Source: Kitasatospora cinereorecta (GTDB lineage Bacteria; Actinomycetota; Actinomycetes; Streptomycetales; Streptomycetaceae). Taken from it: a stretch of 64,000 nt of DNA. Below are positions 52,136 through 60,697 of the stretch, in pieces. A model generated the notes under the pieces. It saw nothing but the letters and a program-made list of their open reading frames with translations. It made no database searches and was not told the origin of the DNA. The stretch is taken from assembly GCF_024172095.1 (NCBI RefSeq), contig NZ_JAMZDX010000005.1, positions 558,001 through 622,000 of the forward strand, given 5' to 3'. Each line of letters opens with the position of its first letter. Within the stretch, counting starts at the first letter, position 1. The position numbers and the translations under genes were made by a program.

Positions 52136-54409
52136 ATGACCAGTTCCCCTCCTCCCACCAGCGTCCCGTGGCCCGAGGCTGCGAACTATCCGCCGCCGGA
52201 GCCCTCCGCGCAGCCGGCTCCGCAGGCCACGGTCGAACCGCTCTTCCCCCCGGTCCCGCTCCCGGCGACCGGCCCCAAGGGCCCGTCCTCCTGGGCTGAC
52301 CGGCTGCGCACCCTGCCGGCCCGCGCCTGGCGCGGCCGCCCCGACGACCCGCGGTGGGCCCGCCCGGCCATGCTCGGCCTGCTGGCCGCCACGGCCGCCC
52401 TCTACTTCTGGAACCTCACCGCCTCCGGCTGGGCCAACTCCTTCTACTCGGCGGCCGTGCAGGCCGGCAGCCAGAGCTGGAAGGCGATGTTCTACGGCTC
52501 CTCGGACGCCGCCAACTTCATCACCGTCGACAAACCGCCGATGTCGCTCTGGCCGATGGCCCTGTCGGTCCGGCTGTTCGGTCTCAGCACGGGCAGCGTG
52601 CTCGCCCCGCAGGTCCTGATGGGCGTGGCCACCGTCGGCACCGTGTACGCCACCGTCCGCCGGCGCTTCTCCCCGCTCGGCGGCCTGGTCGCCGGCGGCG
52701 CGCTCGCGCTCACCCCGGTGGCGGCCCTGATGTTCCGCTTCAACAACCCCGACGCGCTGCTGGTGCTGCTGCTCACCCTGGCCGCGTACGGCCTGGTCCG
52801 CGCGACCGAGACAGCGAGCACCCGGTGGCTGCTGTTCACCGGCGTGATGTTCGGCTTCGGCTTCCTGACCAAGACCCTCCAGGCCTTCCTGGTCCTGCCC
52901 GCCTTCGCGGTGATCTACCTGGTGGTCGCGCCGACCGGGCCGGCCCGCCGTTTCCGCCAGGTGCTGTACGCCGGGCTGGCGATGGTCCTGTCCGCCGGCT
53001 GGTGGGTGGCGATCGTCGAGCTGGTGCCCGCCTCCGCGCGGCCGTACATCGGCGGCTCGCAGGACAACGACTTCCTCTCGGTCACCTTCGGCTACAACGG
53101 CTTCGGCCGGATCACCGGCGACGAGACCGGCAGCGTCGGCGGTGGCGGTGGTGGCCGCGGGGGCGGTCAGGGTGGCGGCATGTGGGGCAGCACCGGCCTC
53201 ACCCGCCTGTTCGACGGCGACATCGGCGGGCAGATCGCCTGGCTGATGCCCGCCGCCCTGATCCTGCTGGTGGTCGGCCTCTGGGCGACCCGCCGCTACG
53301 GCCGCACCGACAGCGCCCGCACCGCCTTCCTGGTCTGGGGCAGCTGGCTGCTGTGCACCGGCCTGACCTTCAGCTTCATGTCCGGCATCTTCCACCAGTA
53401 CTACACGGTCGCCCTCGCCCCCGCCGTCGCCGCCCTCGTCGGCATGGGCGCCGACGGCCTCTGGCGGGCCCGCCGACGGCTCCCGTACGCCGCTCTGCTC
53501 GCCGGCACCGTCGCGGTGACCGCGATCTGGGGGTACGTGCTGCTCGGACGCAGCTCCACCTTCCTGCCCTGGCTGCGCTGGGCGGTCCTGCTCGGCGGAC
53601 TCGGCGCCGCGGCCGCCCTCCTGCTCGCCGGCCGGCTCGCCGGCGCCCTCGCGGGCCGCGTCGCCGCGGTGGCGGGCCTGGCGGCACTCGCCGCCGGACT
53701 GGGCGGCCCGGCGGCGTACGCGGTGCAGACCGTGTCCACCGCGCACACCGGTTCGATCGTGACGGCCGGCCCGCGGGTCGAGGGCTCGACGGGCTTCGGT
53801 CCCGGCGGCGGTCGGGGCGGCTTCCCCGCCGGCGGCCGGGCGGGCGGCCTCCCCGGCGGCGGGTTCCCCGGCGGCACGCAGAACGGTACCCAGAACGGCG
53901 GCCGGGCCGGAGGCCAGAACGGCTTCCCCGGCGGCGGGTTCCCCGGCGGAGGCTTCCCCGGCGGCACCCAGAACGGCGCCGAGGCGCGCACCGGCCGTGG
54001 CGGCATGGGCGGCATGGGCGGCGGGATGGGCGGACTGCTCGACGGCGCCCGGGTCAGCAGCGAGCTGGCCGCCCTGCTGAAGCAGGACGCCGGCTCCTAC
54101 ACCTGGGTCGCGGCGGCGGTCGGTTCGCAGAACCAGGCCAGCTACCAACTCGCCACCGGTAAGCCGGTGATGGCGCTCGGCGGCTTCAACGGCACCGACC
54201 CGTCGCTGAGCCTGGCCGACTTCCAGCAGTACGTGAAGGACGGGAAGATCCACTACTTCATCGGCGGCGGTGGCATGGGGGGCGGTCGCGGCGGCGGCAT
54301 GGGAGGCTCCTCGGACTCCTCCGAGATCACCGCCTGGGTCGAGGCCAACTTCACCGCCAAGACCGTCGGCAGCACCACCGTCTACGACCTCACGACTGGT
54401 ACAAACTGA
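52136..54409 (+). CDS. GT39-family membrane glycosyltransferase with Gly-rich C-terminal region
   Basis: 757-aa polytopic membrane protein. Features of the ArnT/PMT-like family: FYSAAVQAGSQSWKAMFYG, ITVDKPPMSLWPMALSVRLF, FRFNNPDALLVLLLTLAAYG and FGFGFLTKTLQAFLVLPAF, then about ten helices in all. A Gly/Phe/Pro-rich segment (about 550-640) leads to a soluble domain beginning ARVSSELAALLKQD. It likely moves a sugar from a polyprenyl carrier onto an extracellular acceptor. No ribosome-binding site is obvious upstream of the ATG. The IS copy begins 33 bases after its stop. Confidence 0.78.
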   Translation: MTSSPPPTSVPWPEAANYPPPEPSAQPAPQATVEPLFPPVPLPATGPKGPSSWADRLRTLPARAWRGRPDDPRWARPAMLGLLAATAALYFWNLTASGWANSFYSAAVQAGSQSWKAMFYGSSDAANFITVDKPPMSLWPMALSVRLFGLSTGSVLAPQVLMGVATVGTVYATVRRRFSPLGGLVAGGALALTPVAALMFRFNNPDALLVLLLTLAAYGLVRATETASTRWLLFTGVMFGFGFLTKTLQAFLVLPAFAVIYLVVAPTGPARRFRQVLYAGLAMVLSAGWWVAIVELVPASARPYIGGSQDNDFLSVTFGYNGFGRITGDETGSVGGGGGGRGGGQGGGMWGSTGLTRLFDGDIGGQIAWLMPAALILLVVGLWATRRYGRTDSARTAFLVWGSWLLCTGLTFSFMSGIFHQYYTVALAPAVAALVGMGADGLWRARRRLPYAALLAGTVAVTAIWGYVLLGRSSTFLPWLRWAVLLGGLGAAAALLLAGRLAGALAGRVAAVAGLAALAAGLGGPAAYAVQTVSTAHTGSIVTAGPRVEGSTGFGPGGGRGGFPAGGRAGGLPGGGFPGGTQNGTQNGGRAGGQNGFPGGGFPGGGFPGGTQNGAEARTGRGGMGGMGGGMGGLLDGARVSSELAALLKQDAGSYTWVAAAVGSQNQASYQLATGKPVMALGGFNGTDPSLSLADFQQYVKDGKIHYFIGGGGMGGGRGGGMGGSSDSSEITAWVEANFTAKTVGSTTVYDLTTGTN

Positions 54410-54420
54410 CGTCAACCACC

Positions 54421-54442
54421 AGGGGCGCGTGGGGGTACCTCC
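54421..54442. repeat. Terminator repeat copy B, left part (split by IS)
   Basis: AGGGGCGCGT followed by GGGGGTACCTCC matches the reverse complement of copy A. It is cut from its right part (55966-56060) by the insertion sequence. GGGGGTACCTCC is the duplicated target. Confidence 0.85.
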
Positions 54443-55965
54443 AATGCCGTCAAGTTATGGCGGGTTGGGGGTATGGGCTGGTGTTTCGCCGGTTTTGGGG
54501 ACAACGAGGGCAGGGCCCCGCTACGGATTTGGGTGTCGAGTCCGTTTCCGTGGAGGAGCCCTGCCGGTGTCCAAGTCTGTCATCACGCGCACGCTGTCCG
54601 CAGCTGTTGGGTGTTTCGCGCCGGGGCATCTGGGCCCGCTGACCTGGTTGCTGCCGTTCTCGGCGGTGGATGACGCGCTCGCGCGGACCGGCACGGTGCA
54701 GCGTCGGGTGCGTGACCTGCCGGCCCGGGTGGTGGTCTACCTGCTGGTCGTCCAGGGGTTGTGCGGGTCGGCACCCTTGAGTGCGGCCTACCGGATGCTG
54801 TGTGCCGCGTTGGTCGGGCCGGGGCTGCCCGACCCGACTCGGCAGGGCCTGCACGCCGCACGGGCCCGGCTGGGAACAAGACCGCTGCGACTGCTGCTCG
54901 GCGAGTTGTGCCGCCACCCCGACACGGTGCCGGGCCTGTGGCGCGGCCTTGAGGTCTGCGCGATCGACGGCACGGTCCTCGACGTCCCCGACTCCGGGGC
55001 GAACCGGGCCTGGCTGGGTAAGCACGCGCACCGCCACGGCACGGCCGGCTATCCGCAGGTACAGGTGATCGTCCTGGTCTACTGCACCACCCGAGCCCTG
55101 ATCGACGCCGTGTTCGGTCCGGTGGCCGGCCGCGAGTTCGTCCCGGCCAGGCGTCTGCTGCGCAGCCTGCACACGGGGATGCTGGTCCTGCTGGACGCGG
55201 GCTTCGACGCGGCCGGGTTCCTGTCGGACGTGGCCGCCACCGGCGCCGACTTCGTCGTCCGGCTGCCTCGCACCGCCCGTCTGGTCGCCCTGGAGCGCTA
55301 CCCGGACGGCTCATGGCTCACCGTCCGGGCCGGACGCAAGGTCCGCGCGATCGCCGTCACCGTGCAGATCACCACCGGCGAAGGCACCCGCACCAGCACC
55401 TGGCTGTTCGCCACCACTCTTCTCAACTGGCGCACCCACCCCGCCGACCAGGTCGTGGCCTGCTACCACGACCGCTGGGAAGTCGAGGAAGCGTTCTGCT
55501 CGATCAAGTCCACGATGCTCGACGGGAAGGTCCTGCACTGCACCGGCCCCGCCGGCCTGGCCCAGGAACTGCACGCCCTGCTCATCGCCTACCAACTGCT
55601 GCGACTGGTCATGGCCCGCGCCGGGGCCGCAGCCGGACTGCGCTGCACCGCCATGGGCTTCACCCTCGCCCTGCGCGAAGCCGTCAACGGCATCACCGCC
55701 GCGGTACAGATCGAGGGCCCCACCGATGCCCACCTGCTGGGGGCGGTCGGCACCTATCTGCGCGACCACCCCCTACCCGAACGCCGCCTACGGATCTACA
55801 ACCGCCTGGTCAAACGACCCCTGTCCAAATACGCGGCCGGAAAGATCGGGAACGGCAAGAAGCGACAGATCATCCCCGCCGGCAGAGCCACCCTGACCGC
55901 CACCATCGACCACAACAGCCCGAACTCCCACCCCTACCAGCCCCAACACCAAACTTGACGGCATT
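54443..55965 (+). mobile_element. IS4-family insertion sequence, 1523 bp, with 12-bp target duplication
   Basis: Complete insertion sequence. Terminal inverted repeats start AATGCCGTCAAGTT at 54443 and, on the other strand, at 55965 (14 bp identical, then imperfect). The target GGGGGTACCTCC is duplicated exactly at 54431-54442 and 55966-55977. The intact transposase, clean ends and perfect duplication indicate a recent insertion. The 12-bp duplication fits the IS4 family (known range about 10-13 bp for this group). Confidence 0.95.
54567..55958 (+). CDS. IS4-family DDE transposase
   Basis: 463-aa transposase. DDE residues lie in AIDGTVLDVPD and LLDAGFDAAGF, and the IS4 YREK signature YHDRWEVEEAFCSIK carries the final Glu with Y-x2-R-x3-E-x6-K spacing. 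GTG at 54567 follows GGAGGA by 9 bases. It ends 7 bases before the right inverted repeat's outer edge. No frameshift or internal stop is seen, so the element may be active. Confidence 0.95.
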   Translation: MSKSVITRTLSAAVGCFAPGHLGPLTWLLPFSAVDDALARTGTVQRRVRDLPARVVVYLLVVQGLCGSAPLSAAYRMLCAALVGPGLPDPTRQGLHAARARLGTRPLRLLLGELCRHPDTVPGLWRGLEVCAIDGTVLDVPDSGANRAWLGKHAHRHGTAGYPQVQVIVLVYCTTRALIDAVFGPVAGREFVPARRLLRSLHTGMLVLLDAGFDAAGFLSDVAATGADFVVRLPRTARLVALERYPDGSWLTVRAGRKVRAIAVTVQITTGEGTRTSTWLFATTLLNWRTHPADQVVACYHDRWEVEEAFCSIKSTMLDGKVLHCTGPAGLAQELHALLIAYQLLRLVMARAGAAAGLRCTAMGFTLALREAVNGITAAVQIEGPTDAHLLGAVGTYLRDHPLPERRLRIYNRLVKRPLSKYAAGKIGNGKKRQIIPAGRATLTATIDHNSPNSHPYQPQHQT

Positions 55966-56060
55966 GGGGGTACCTCCCGGCCGAAGGCTGGGGGAGAACT
56001 GCGCGACCGGCCATGCACTCACGTAGAGCGGTGGCTGGTCGCGCAGTTCCTCGCGCCCCC
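55966..56060. repeat. Terminator repeat copy B, right part
   Basis: Starts with the second target copy (55966-55977), then CGGCCGAAGGCTGGGGG and GGTCGCGCAGTTCCTCGCGC. Joined to 54421-54442 without the IS and one target copy, it is nearly identical to the reverse complement of copy A. Originally a bidirectional terminator between GT39 and the HNH nuclease gene. Confidence 0.85.
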
Positions 56061-56065
56061 AGGGG

Positions 56066-56809
56066 TCAGCCCCCGCACTGCTGGAGCATCGTCCTCTTGT
56101 CCGCCGGCGTCACCGGCAGCTGGTACTTGAGCGAGACCTGGGCCCACCGCACCGCGTACGCACAGCGGACGGCCGGGTTGGCGGGCAGCCAACTGGCCGG
56201 GCCGGAGTCGCCCTTGGAGGCGTTCTGGGAGCCGTCCGCGGGGATCAGGTTGAGCGGGTCGTTGGCGATCTGGACGCGCTTGGCCTTGTCCCACTGGGCG
56301 GCGCCCTGCTGCCAGTCGTACGAGAGCGGCATCACGTGGTCGATCTGGATCTTCGACGCCTGCTGCTTGGTCCACTTGACGGTCTTGCCGGTGTACGGGT
56401 CCCAGATGGTCATCGCGGTGACGACACAGGCGGCGCTGTCCTTGTGCTCGACGGAGCGGCCGTCGCGGGCGAGGACGTCGTCGCGGGTGCCGCAGTTGTT
56501 GTGGCCGAGCGGGATGCCGTCGACGTTGTCGGTCCAGGCGGGGCCGAACTGGTCGCGGTCGTAGCCGGTCCTGGGGCCGGGGTCGGCGGTCTTGACCTTG
56601 GTGATGAGGTCGACGCCGGCCTTGCGGTCGGTGGCGGAGGTGATCGGGAGGAGGCCGGGCTTGGTGCCGTCGGGGTTCTGCAGCGGGTTGGTGCCCTGGG
56701 CCGCGCCGGGCTTGGCGGAGTCGGAGGAGGACGTGGCGCCGGTGCAGGCGGTGAGGGTGAGGAGGGGTAGCAGCAGGACGGACAGGACGGCGGTACGGCG
56801 GGCGCGCAC
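56066..56809 (-). CDS. Exported lipoprotein with DUF1524-type HNH nuclease domain
   Basis: 247-aa lipoprotein: basic start, Leu-rich core and lipobox LTACT. The nuclease core has RTGYDRDQFG, a Cys/His segment IPLGHNNCGTRDD, the HNH-like IQIDHVMPLSYDW and the late ANDPLNLIPADG. This is the secreted DUF1524 type common in actinomycetes, probably cutting DNA or RNA outside the cell. GTG start. It converges on GT39 across the split repeat. Confidence 0.85.
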   Translation of the reverse strand: MRARRTAVLSVLLLPLLTLTACTGATSSSDSAKPGAAQGTNPLQNPDGTKPGLLPITSATDRKAGVDLITKVKTADPGPRTGYDRDQFGPAWTDNVDGIPLGHNNCGTRDDVLARDGRSVEHKDSAACVVTAMTIWDPYTGKTVKWTKQQASKIQIDHVMPLSYDWQQGAAQWDKAKRVQIANDPLNLIPADGSQNASKGDSGPASWLPANPAVRCAYAVRWAQVSLKYQLPVTPADKRTMLQQCGG

Positions 56810-56986
56810 GGAGTTCCCCCGGAGGTGGTGAGGACTGACGGCGCACCAGGAGACCAGTCGGCCCCCATCGGGTCAAGCGGGCACAACACCCATGACGAAG
56901 CTCACCGCAGGGGCGCCGCGCGCCGGTCGCTCGGTTCGACGGCGAACTCCCGCTCCCGTCCGCCCGGCTGAGCCGGCTCAGCCGGC

Positions 56987-58003
56987 TCAGCCGCCGATCG
57001 CGGACATCGGCCGGGCCGGCTGCACGAAGTCGGCGGAGGAGATGTCGTGGCCCGGCCCCTTGCGGGCGATGGTGTCGCGCCAGGCGCGTTCGATCCGGTC
57101 GTCGTCGGCGCCGCCGCGCAGCAGGGCGCGCAGGTCGGACTCGCGGGTGGCGAAGAGGCAGTTGCGCAGTTGGCCGTCGGCGGTGAGCCGGACCCGGTCG
57201 CAGCCACCGCAGAACGGGCGGGTGACGGAGGCGATCACGCCGACCACGGTGTCGGTGCCGGCGATCCGCCACTCCTCGGCGGGGGCGTTGCCGTGGCGGC
57301 CGACCGGGACCAGGTCCCAGCGGGCGCCGAGGATGTCCAGGAGTTCGTCGGCGGTGACCATCCGGTCGCGGTCCCAGGCGCCCTGGGCGTCCAGCGGCAT
57401 GGACTCGATGAAGCGCATCCGGTAGCCGTGGGTGGCGGCGAATTCGACCAGGTCGAGGATCTCGTCGTCGTTGACGCCGCGGACCGGGACGGCGTTGATC
57501 TTCACCGGGTCCAGACCGGCGGCCTTGGCGGCGGCGAGTCCGGCGAACACGTCGGCGATCCGGTCGCGGCGGGTGATCTCGGCGTAGCGCTCGGGGCGGA
57601 GGGTGTCGAGGCTGACGTTGACCCGGCGCAGTCCGGCGGCGCGCAGTTCGGTGGCGGTGCGGGCGAGGCCGATGCCGTTGGTGGTGAGCGAGAGCTCGGG
57701 GCCGAGGGCGGCGAGGCGGGCGATCAGTCCGGGCAGGCCGCGGCGGAGCAGGGGTTCGCCGCCGGTGAGGCGGACGGTGCGGATGCCCAGCCGGTGGACG
57801 GCGATGTCGGCCAGCCGGACGATCTCGTCGTCGGTGAGCACCTCGGCCCTGGGCAGCCAGGCGAGTCCTTCGGCGGGCATGCAGTAGGTGCAGCGCAGGT
57901 TGCAGCGGTCGGTGAGGGAGACCCTCAGGTCGGTGTGGACCCGGCCGTACCGGTCGACCAGCGGGGTGGGGGCGCCGTGGGTGTGCTCTGTGCTGCGTGC
58001 CAT
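56987..58003 (-). CDS. moaA: GTP 3',8-cyclase MoaA
   Basis: 338-aa radical SAM enzyme for the first step of molybdenum cofactor synthesis (GTP to 3',8-cH2GTP). N-terminal cluster CNLRCTYC, the LTGGEPLLR SAM-binding motif, a second cluster CGGCDRVRLTADGQLRNC, and the conserved C-terminal Gly-Gly (SAIGG). ATG MARSTEH chosen as the start of the conserved fold. Divergent from the MocA-type gene, giving a Moco pair. Confidence 0.95.
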   Translation of the reverse strand: MARSTEHTHGAPTPLVDRYGRVHTDLRVSLTDRCNLRCTYCMPAEGLAWLPRAEVLTDDEIVRLADIAVHRLGIRTVRLTGGEPLLRRGLPGLIARLAALGPELSLTTNGIGLARTATELRAAGLRRVNVSLDTLRPERYAEITRRDRIADVFAGLAAAKAAGLDPVKINAVPVRGVNDDEILDLVEFAATHGYRMRFIESMPLDAQGAWDRDRMVTADELLDILGARWDLVPVGRHGNAPAEEWRIAGTDTVVGVIASVTRPFCGGCDRVRLTADGQLRNCLFATRESDLRALLRGGADDDRIERAWRDTIARKGPGHDISSADFVQPARPMSAIGG

Positions 58004-58133
58004 CTGCCCAGTACAGGTGCCCGGGGGCGGAAGGTGAAGCGGTCGAACGGCCGGGGTGTCCCGCTGACCTGCGCCCTCGCCTTGTTCGATCATCCAACTG
58101 TGAGGCCGCGCGGGAACCCGGGAGACTGGCCGC

Positions 58134-58745
58134 ATGGCAGATCGACCGATTCCCGCGCTGGTGCTGGCGGCCGGCGGCGGCCGGCGGCTCGGCGGGCGGC
58201 CCAAGGCGCTGCTCCCCTATCGCGGCCGCCCGCTGGTCGAGCACGCCCTCGGGGTGGTGCGGGCGGGCGGCTGCGGGCCGACGGTGGCGGTGCTCGGGGC
58301 GGCGGCGGCCGAGGTGCGGGAGCGCGCCGAGACCGGGGACTGCCTGCTGGTCGACAATCCGGACTGGGCGGGCGGCATGGGCTCCTCGCTGCGGGCCGGA
58401 CTGGCGGCGCTGCCCGCGGACGCGCCCGCGGTGCTGGTGATGCTGGTCGACACGCCGGGCGTGACCGCGGCGGCGGTCCGGCGGCTGCTCGCCGCGCACC
58501 GGGCGGGTGCCGGCCTGGCCGCCGCGGCGTACGGGGGCCGGCGCGGCCATCCGGTGCTGATCGGGGCCCGGTTCTTCGCCGAGGCCGCCGCCGGGGCGGT
58601 GGGTGACGCGGGCGCCCGGGCGCTGCTCGCCGCCCACGCCGGGGAGCTGACGCTGGTCGAGTGCGGGGATGTCGCCACCCCCGACGACCTGGACACGCCG
58701 GAGGATCTGGCGCGCTGGACCGGTGCGGACCCGAAGCAGTCCTAA
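58134..58745 (+). CDS. MocA-like molybdenum cofactor nucleotidyltransferase
   Basis: 203-aa NTP transferase. N-terminal LAAGGGRRLGGRPKALLPYRG is a GTP/CTP-binding signature, given here as LAAGGGRRLGG with the following PKALLPY; VDNPDWAGGMGSSLRAGL and MLVDTPGV carry the metal and cofactor site, and GHPVLIGARFF is the recognition loop. This family (MobA/MocA-like, NTP_transf_3) makes cytidylyl or guanylyl Moco. Sits 130 bases from moaA on the other strand. Confidence 0.82.
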   Translation: MADRPIPALVLAAGGGRRLGGRPKALLPYRGRPLVEHALGVVRAGGCGPTVAVLGAAAAEVRERAETGDCLLVDNPDWAGGMGSSLRAGLAALPADAPAVLVMLVDTPGVTAAAVRRLLAAHRAGAGLAAAAYGGRRGHPVLIGARFFAEAAAGAVGDAGARALLAAHAGELTLVECGDVATPDDLDTPEDLARWTGADPKQS

Positions 58746-58857
58746 GCGCCCCTGAAGTCTCCCTGAGGATTGCCGCATTCCGCACCCGGCACCCCGCCGA
58801 TCAGCAAGGATGGAGGCGGCCCTGCCCCCAGCAGACCAGGAACGGACGGTGTCAGCC

Positions 58858-59655
58858 ATGCCCGACGACCTCAGTGGTACGCCCATCCGCTGCCCCGCCT
58901 GCCGCCGCGAGCACGTGTACGAGCCGGCCAGCCTGCCGTGCCCGTGCGGGGCGCAGTTGCGCGTGCCGCTGCTGCGCGGCGGTGTCCCGGTGCAGGTGCG
59001 GTTCCGCTCCTGGGAGGACTCCTGGTTGAGCATGCGCTGCCCGCACTGCGGGCGCAACGACCAGTGGCCGCAGCCGGAGTTCACCTGCAACTGCGGGGCC
59101 ACCGTACGGCTGCCGGTCGACCGGGCGCCGCGGCTGCAGTCCACCGGCCATCCGGGCGGCCGCCACGCCGCCGGGCCGGGCGGGGCGCGGCCGTACACCA
59201 CCGCGGTGCCGTCCGGGCCGCTGGAGCAGCCGCTGCCGGGCGGCGGCGGGCCGGCCCGGCTGATGCGGCCGCCGTTCCGCCCGCAGCCGGTGCACGGGTC
59301 GGCGGACGCGGTGGTGACCGCGGCCCGCTACCTCCAGTGGCTGGGCTTCGACGACCTGGAGGTGACGGAGGGTCAGGAGCGTGACGCGGTCACCCTGTTG
59401 GGTGGTCGTCTGGTGGCCCGGGTGGACACCTGGGCGGAGCCGGCGGACGTCCGCGCGATCGAGTGCCTGTGGCTGGAGACGCTGCACACCGAGGAGGTCG
59501 CGGCGGCCATGTTCACCCTGTCCGGGTACTCACGACAGGCCGTGGTGCGCGGCGAACAGCTGCTGGTGGCGCTGTTCACGCTGGACGCGGCCGGCATACC
59601 GCAGCCCGCCAACGGCGCCGCCGAGGCCCTGATGGAGACCGGCTGGACGTCCTGA
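58858..59655 (+). CDS. Zinc-ribbon protein with restriction-endonuclease-like C-terminal domain
   Basis: 265-aa cytoplasmic protein. N-terminal CPxC-type ribbons (IRCPACRRE with LPCPCGAQL; MRCPHCGRN with FTCNCGA) form two zinc sites. A Pro/Gly linker (about 85-140) precedes a C-terminal alpha-beta domain (VVTAARYLQWLGFDDLEVTEG, then DAVTLLGGRLVARVDTW). The latter recalls Mrr-like restriction folds but I see no clear catalytic PD-ExK set. Nucleic-acid binding is likely; function unknown. Confidence 0.65.
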   Translation: MPDDLSGTPIRCPACRREHVYEPASLPCPCGAQLRVPLLRGGVPVQVRFRSWEDSWLSMRCPHCGRNDQWPQPEFTCNCGATVRLPVDRAPRLQSTGHPGGRHAAGPGGARPYTTAVPSGPLEQPLPGGGGPARLMRPPFRPQPVHGSADAVVTAARYLQWLGFDDLEVTEGQERDAVTLLGGRLVARVDTWAEPADVRAIECLWLETLHTEEVAAAMFTLSGYSRQAVVRGEQLLVALFTLDAAGIPQPANGAAEALMETGWTS

Positions 59656-59785
59656 CCGACCCCGCCGCGGACGCCCCGGTTCCGGAATCCGTGCCGCTCG
59701 TGATCTGGTGCACAAGCTCGCCCCCGTGTTGAATTGCCGCCACACAGCACTCCGTTTACTGGATGGCGCACACAAGGAGGTGGCG

Positions 59786-60595
59786 TTGTCGGTGCACGGT
59801 ACGGCCTCGGGGGGCATGGCGGACGCCGTATGGCGGCTGAGGTCGCGCGGATGTTGGCAGGAGGCTGCGGACCTGCTCCGGCCGCAGGCCGGGCGGGACC
59901 CGGCGGCGGCCCTCGTCCGGGCCGAACTCCTCATCGAACAGTGCCTGTTCACCGCGGAGCACTGGGAGCGCGCGGAGGACGCGCTGCGCCAGGCGGAGGC
60001 CGGGGTGGCGGGCGCGGAGCACCGGGCGGCGGCGTCCTGCGCCCGCGGGTTCCTCGCCTACACGGCGAGCGTGATGGGCCGCCGGGACCGGCTGGACGAG
60101 GCGCAGGCCGCGCTCGGCCGCACCTCGGCGCTGCTCCCGCCGGACGCGCCGGGCCGCCCGCTGCTGGACTTCCGGCGCGGCCTGGTCGCGGAGAACCTGC
60201 TGCACGACCCGGTGGCCGCGCGCAGCGCGTACCGGCGGGCCCACGCGGCGGCCGAGGAGCGCGGCGACCGGCTGCTGCACTCCTCCACCTGGCGGCACCT
60301 GGCCGGGCTGGCGCAGGGTGACGGCGACCTGGAGCAGGCCCGGGAGGGCTTCCGGGCCTCGCTGCAGCTGCGCGAGGACCTCGGCTTCACGGTCGGCGTG
60401 GCCCCGGCGCTGGCCTCGCTGGCCGAGGTGTCCGACCCGCCGGAGGCGACCCGGCTGCGCGCCGAGGCGTCCCGGCTGGTGCAGGCGTTGGGCGGGGTAC
60501 CGGTGTGGCTGGCGCAGCGGCTGAACGCGGTGCCGGCGCCGGCGGCTCCCCCGGACGGCCGCGTCGGTGCGGACGCCCGGGACGGCATCAGCTAA
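59786..60595 (+). CDS. TPR-like helical repeat protein
   Basis: 269-aa soluble protein of helix-turn-helix repeats with TPR-like Ala spacing (WERAEDALRQAEAGVAG, DPVAARSAYRRAHAAAEERG and LEQAREGFRASLQLREDLG). No enzymatic domain. Start TTG at 59786 is 5 bases after AAGGAGG; GTG at 59792 is the alternative. Its stop codon overlaps the iron box of the next gene. Confidence 0.7.
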   Translation: MSVHGTASGGMADAVWRLRSRGCWQEAADLLRPQAGRDPAAALVRAELLIEQCLFTAEHWERAEDALRQAEAGVAGAEHRAAASCARGFLAYTASVMGRRDRLDEAQAALGRTSALLPPDAPGRPLLDFRRGLVAENLLHDPVAARSAYRRAHAAAEERGDRLLHSSTWRHLAGLAQGDGDLEQAREGFRASLQLREDLGFTVGVAPALASLAEVSDPPEATRLRAEASRLVQALGGVPVWLAQRLNAVPAPAAPPDGRVGADARDGIS

Positions 60596-60611
60596 GGTGA
60601 GCCTAACCTGT
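60593..60611 (+). promoter_or_regulatory. DmdR/IdeR-type iron box
   Basis: TAAGGTGAGCCTAACCTGT matches the actinobacterial iron-box consensus TTAGGTTAGGCTAACCTAA at 14 of 19 positions, keeping the central AG-C-CTAACCT core. It lies 87 bases upstream of the ferric reductase, a typical iron-repressed target, and overlaps the previous gene's stop codon. Confidence 0.75.
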
Positions 60612-60697
60612 CCGGGGGGAGCAGCACTCCGGACAGGTCCACCGTGCCGTCCCCGGGCTCCGCCGAGTTCCGGTCGTCCTCCCGCAGGGGGCCCCGC

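Noticed and set aside
54270..54566. An extended transposase start inside the GT39 gene
   Set aside because: The frame is open upstream by chance, but the IS begins at 54443 and the ribosome-binding site lies at 54552-54557.
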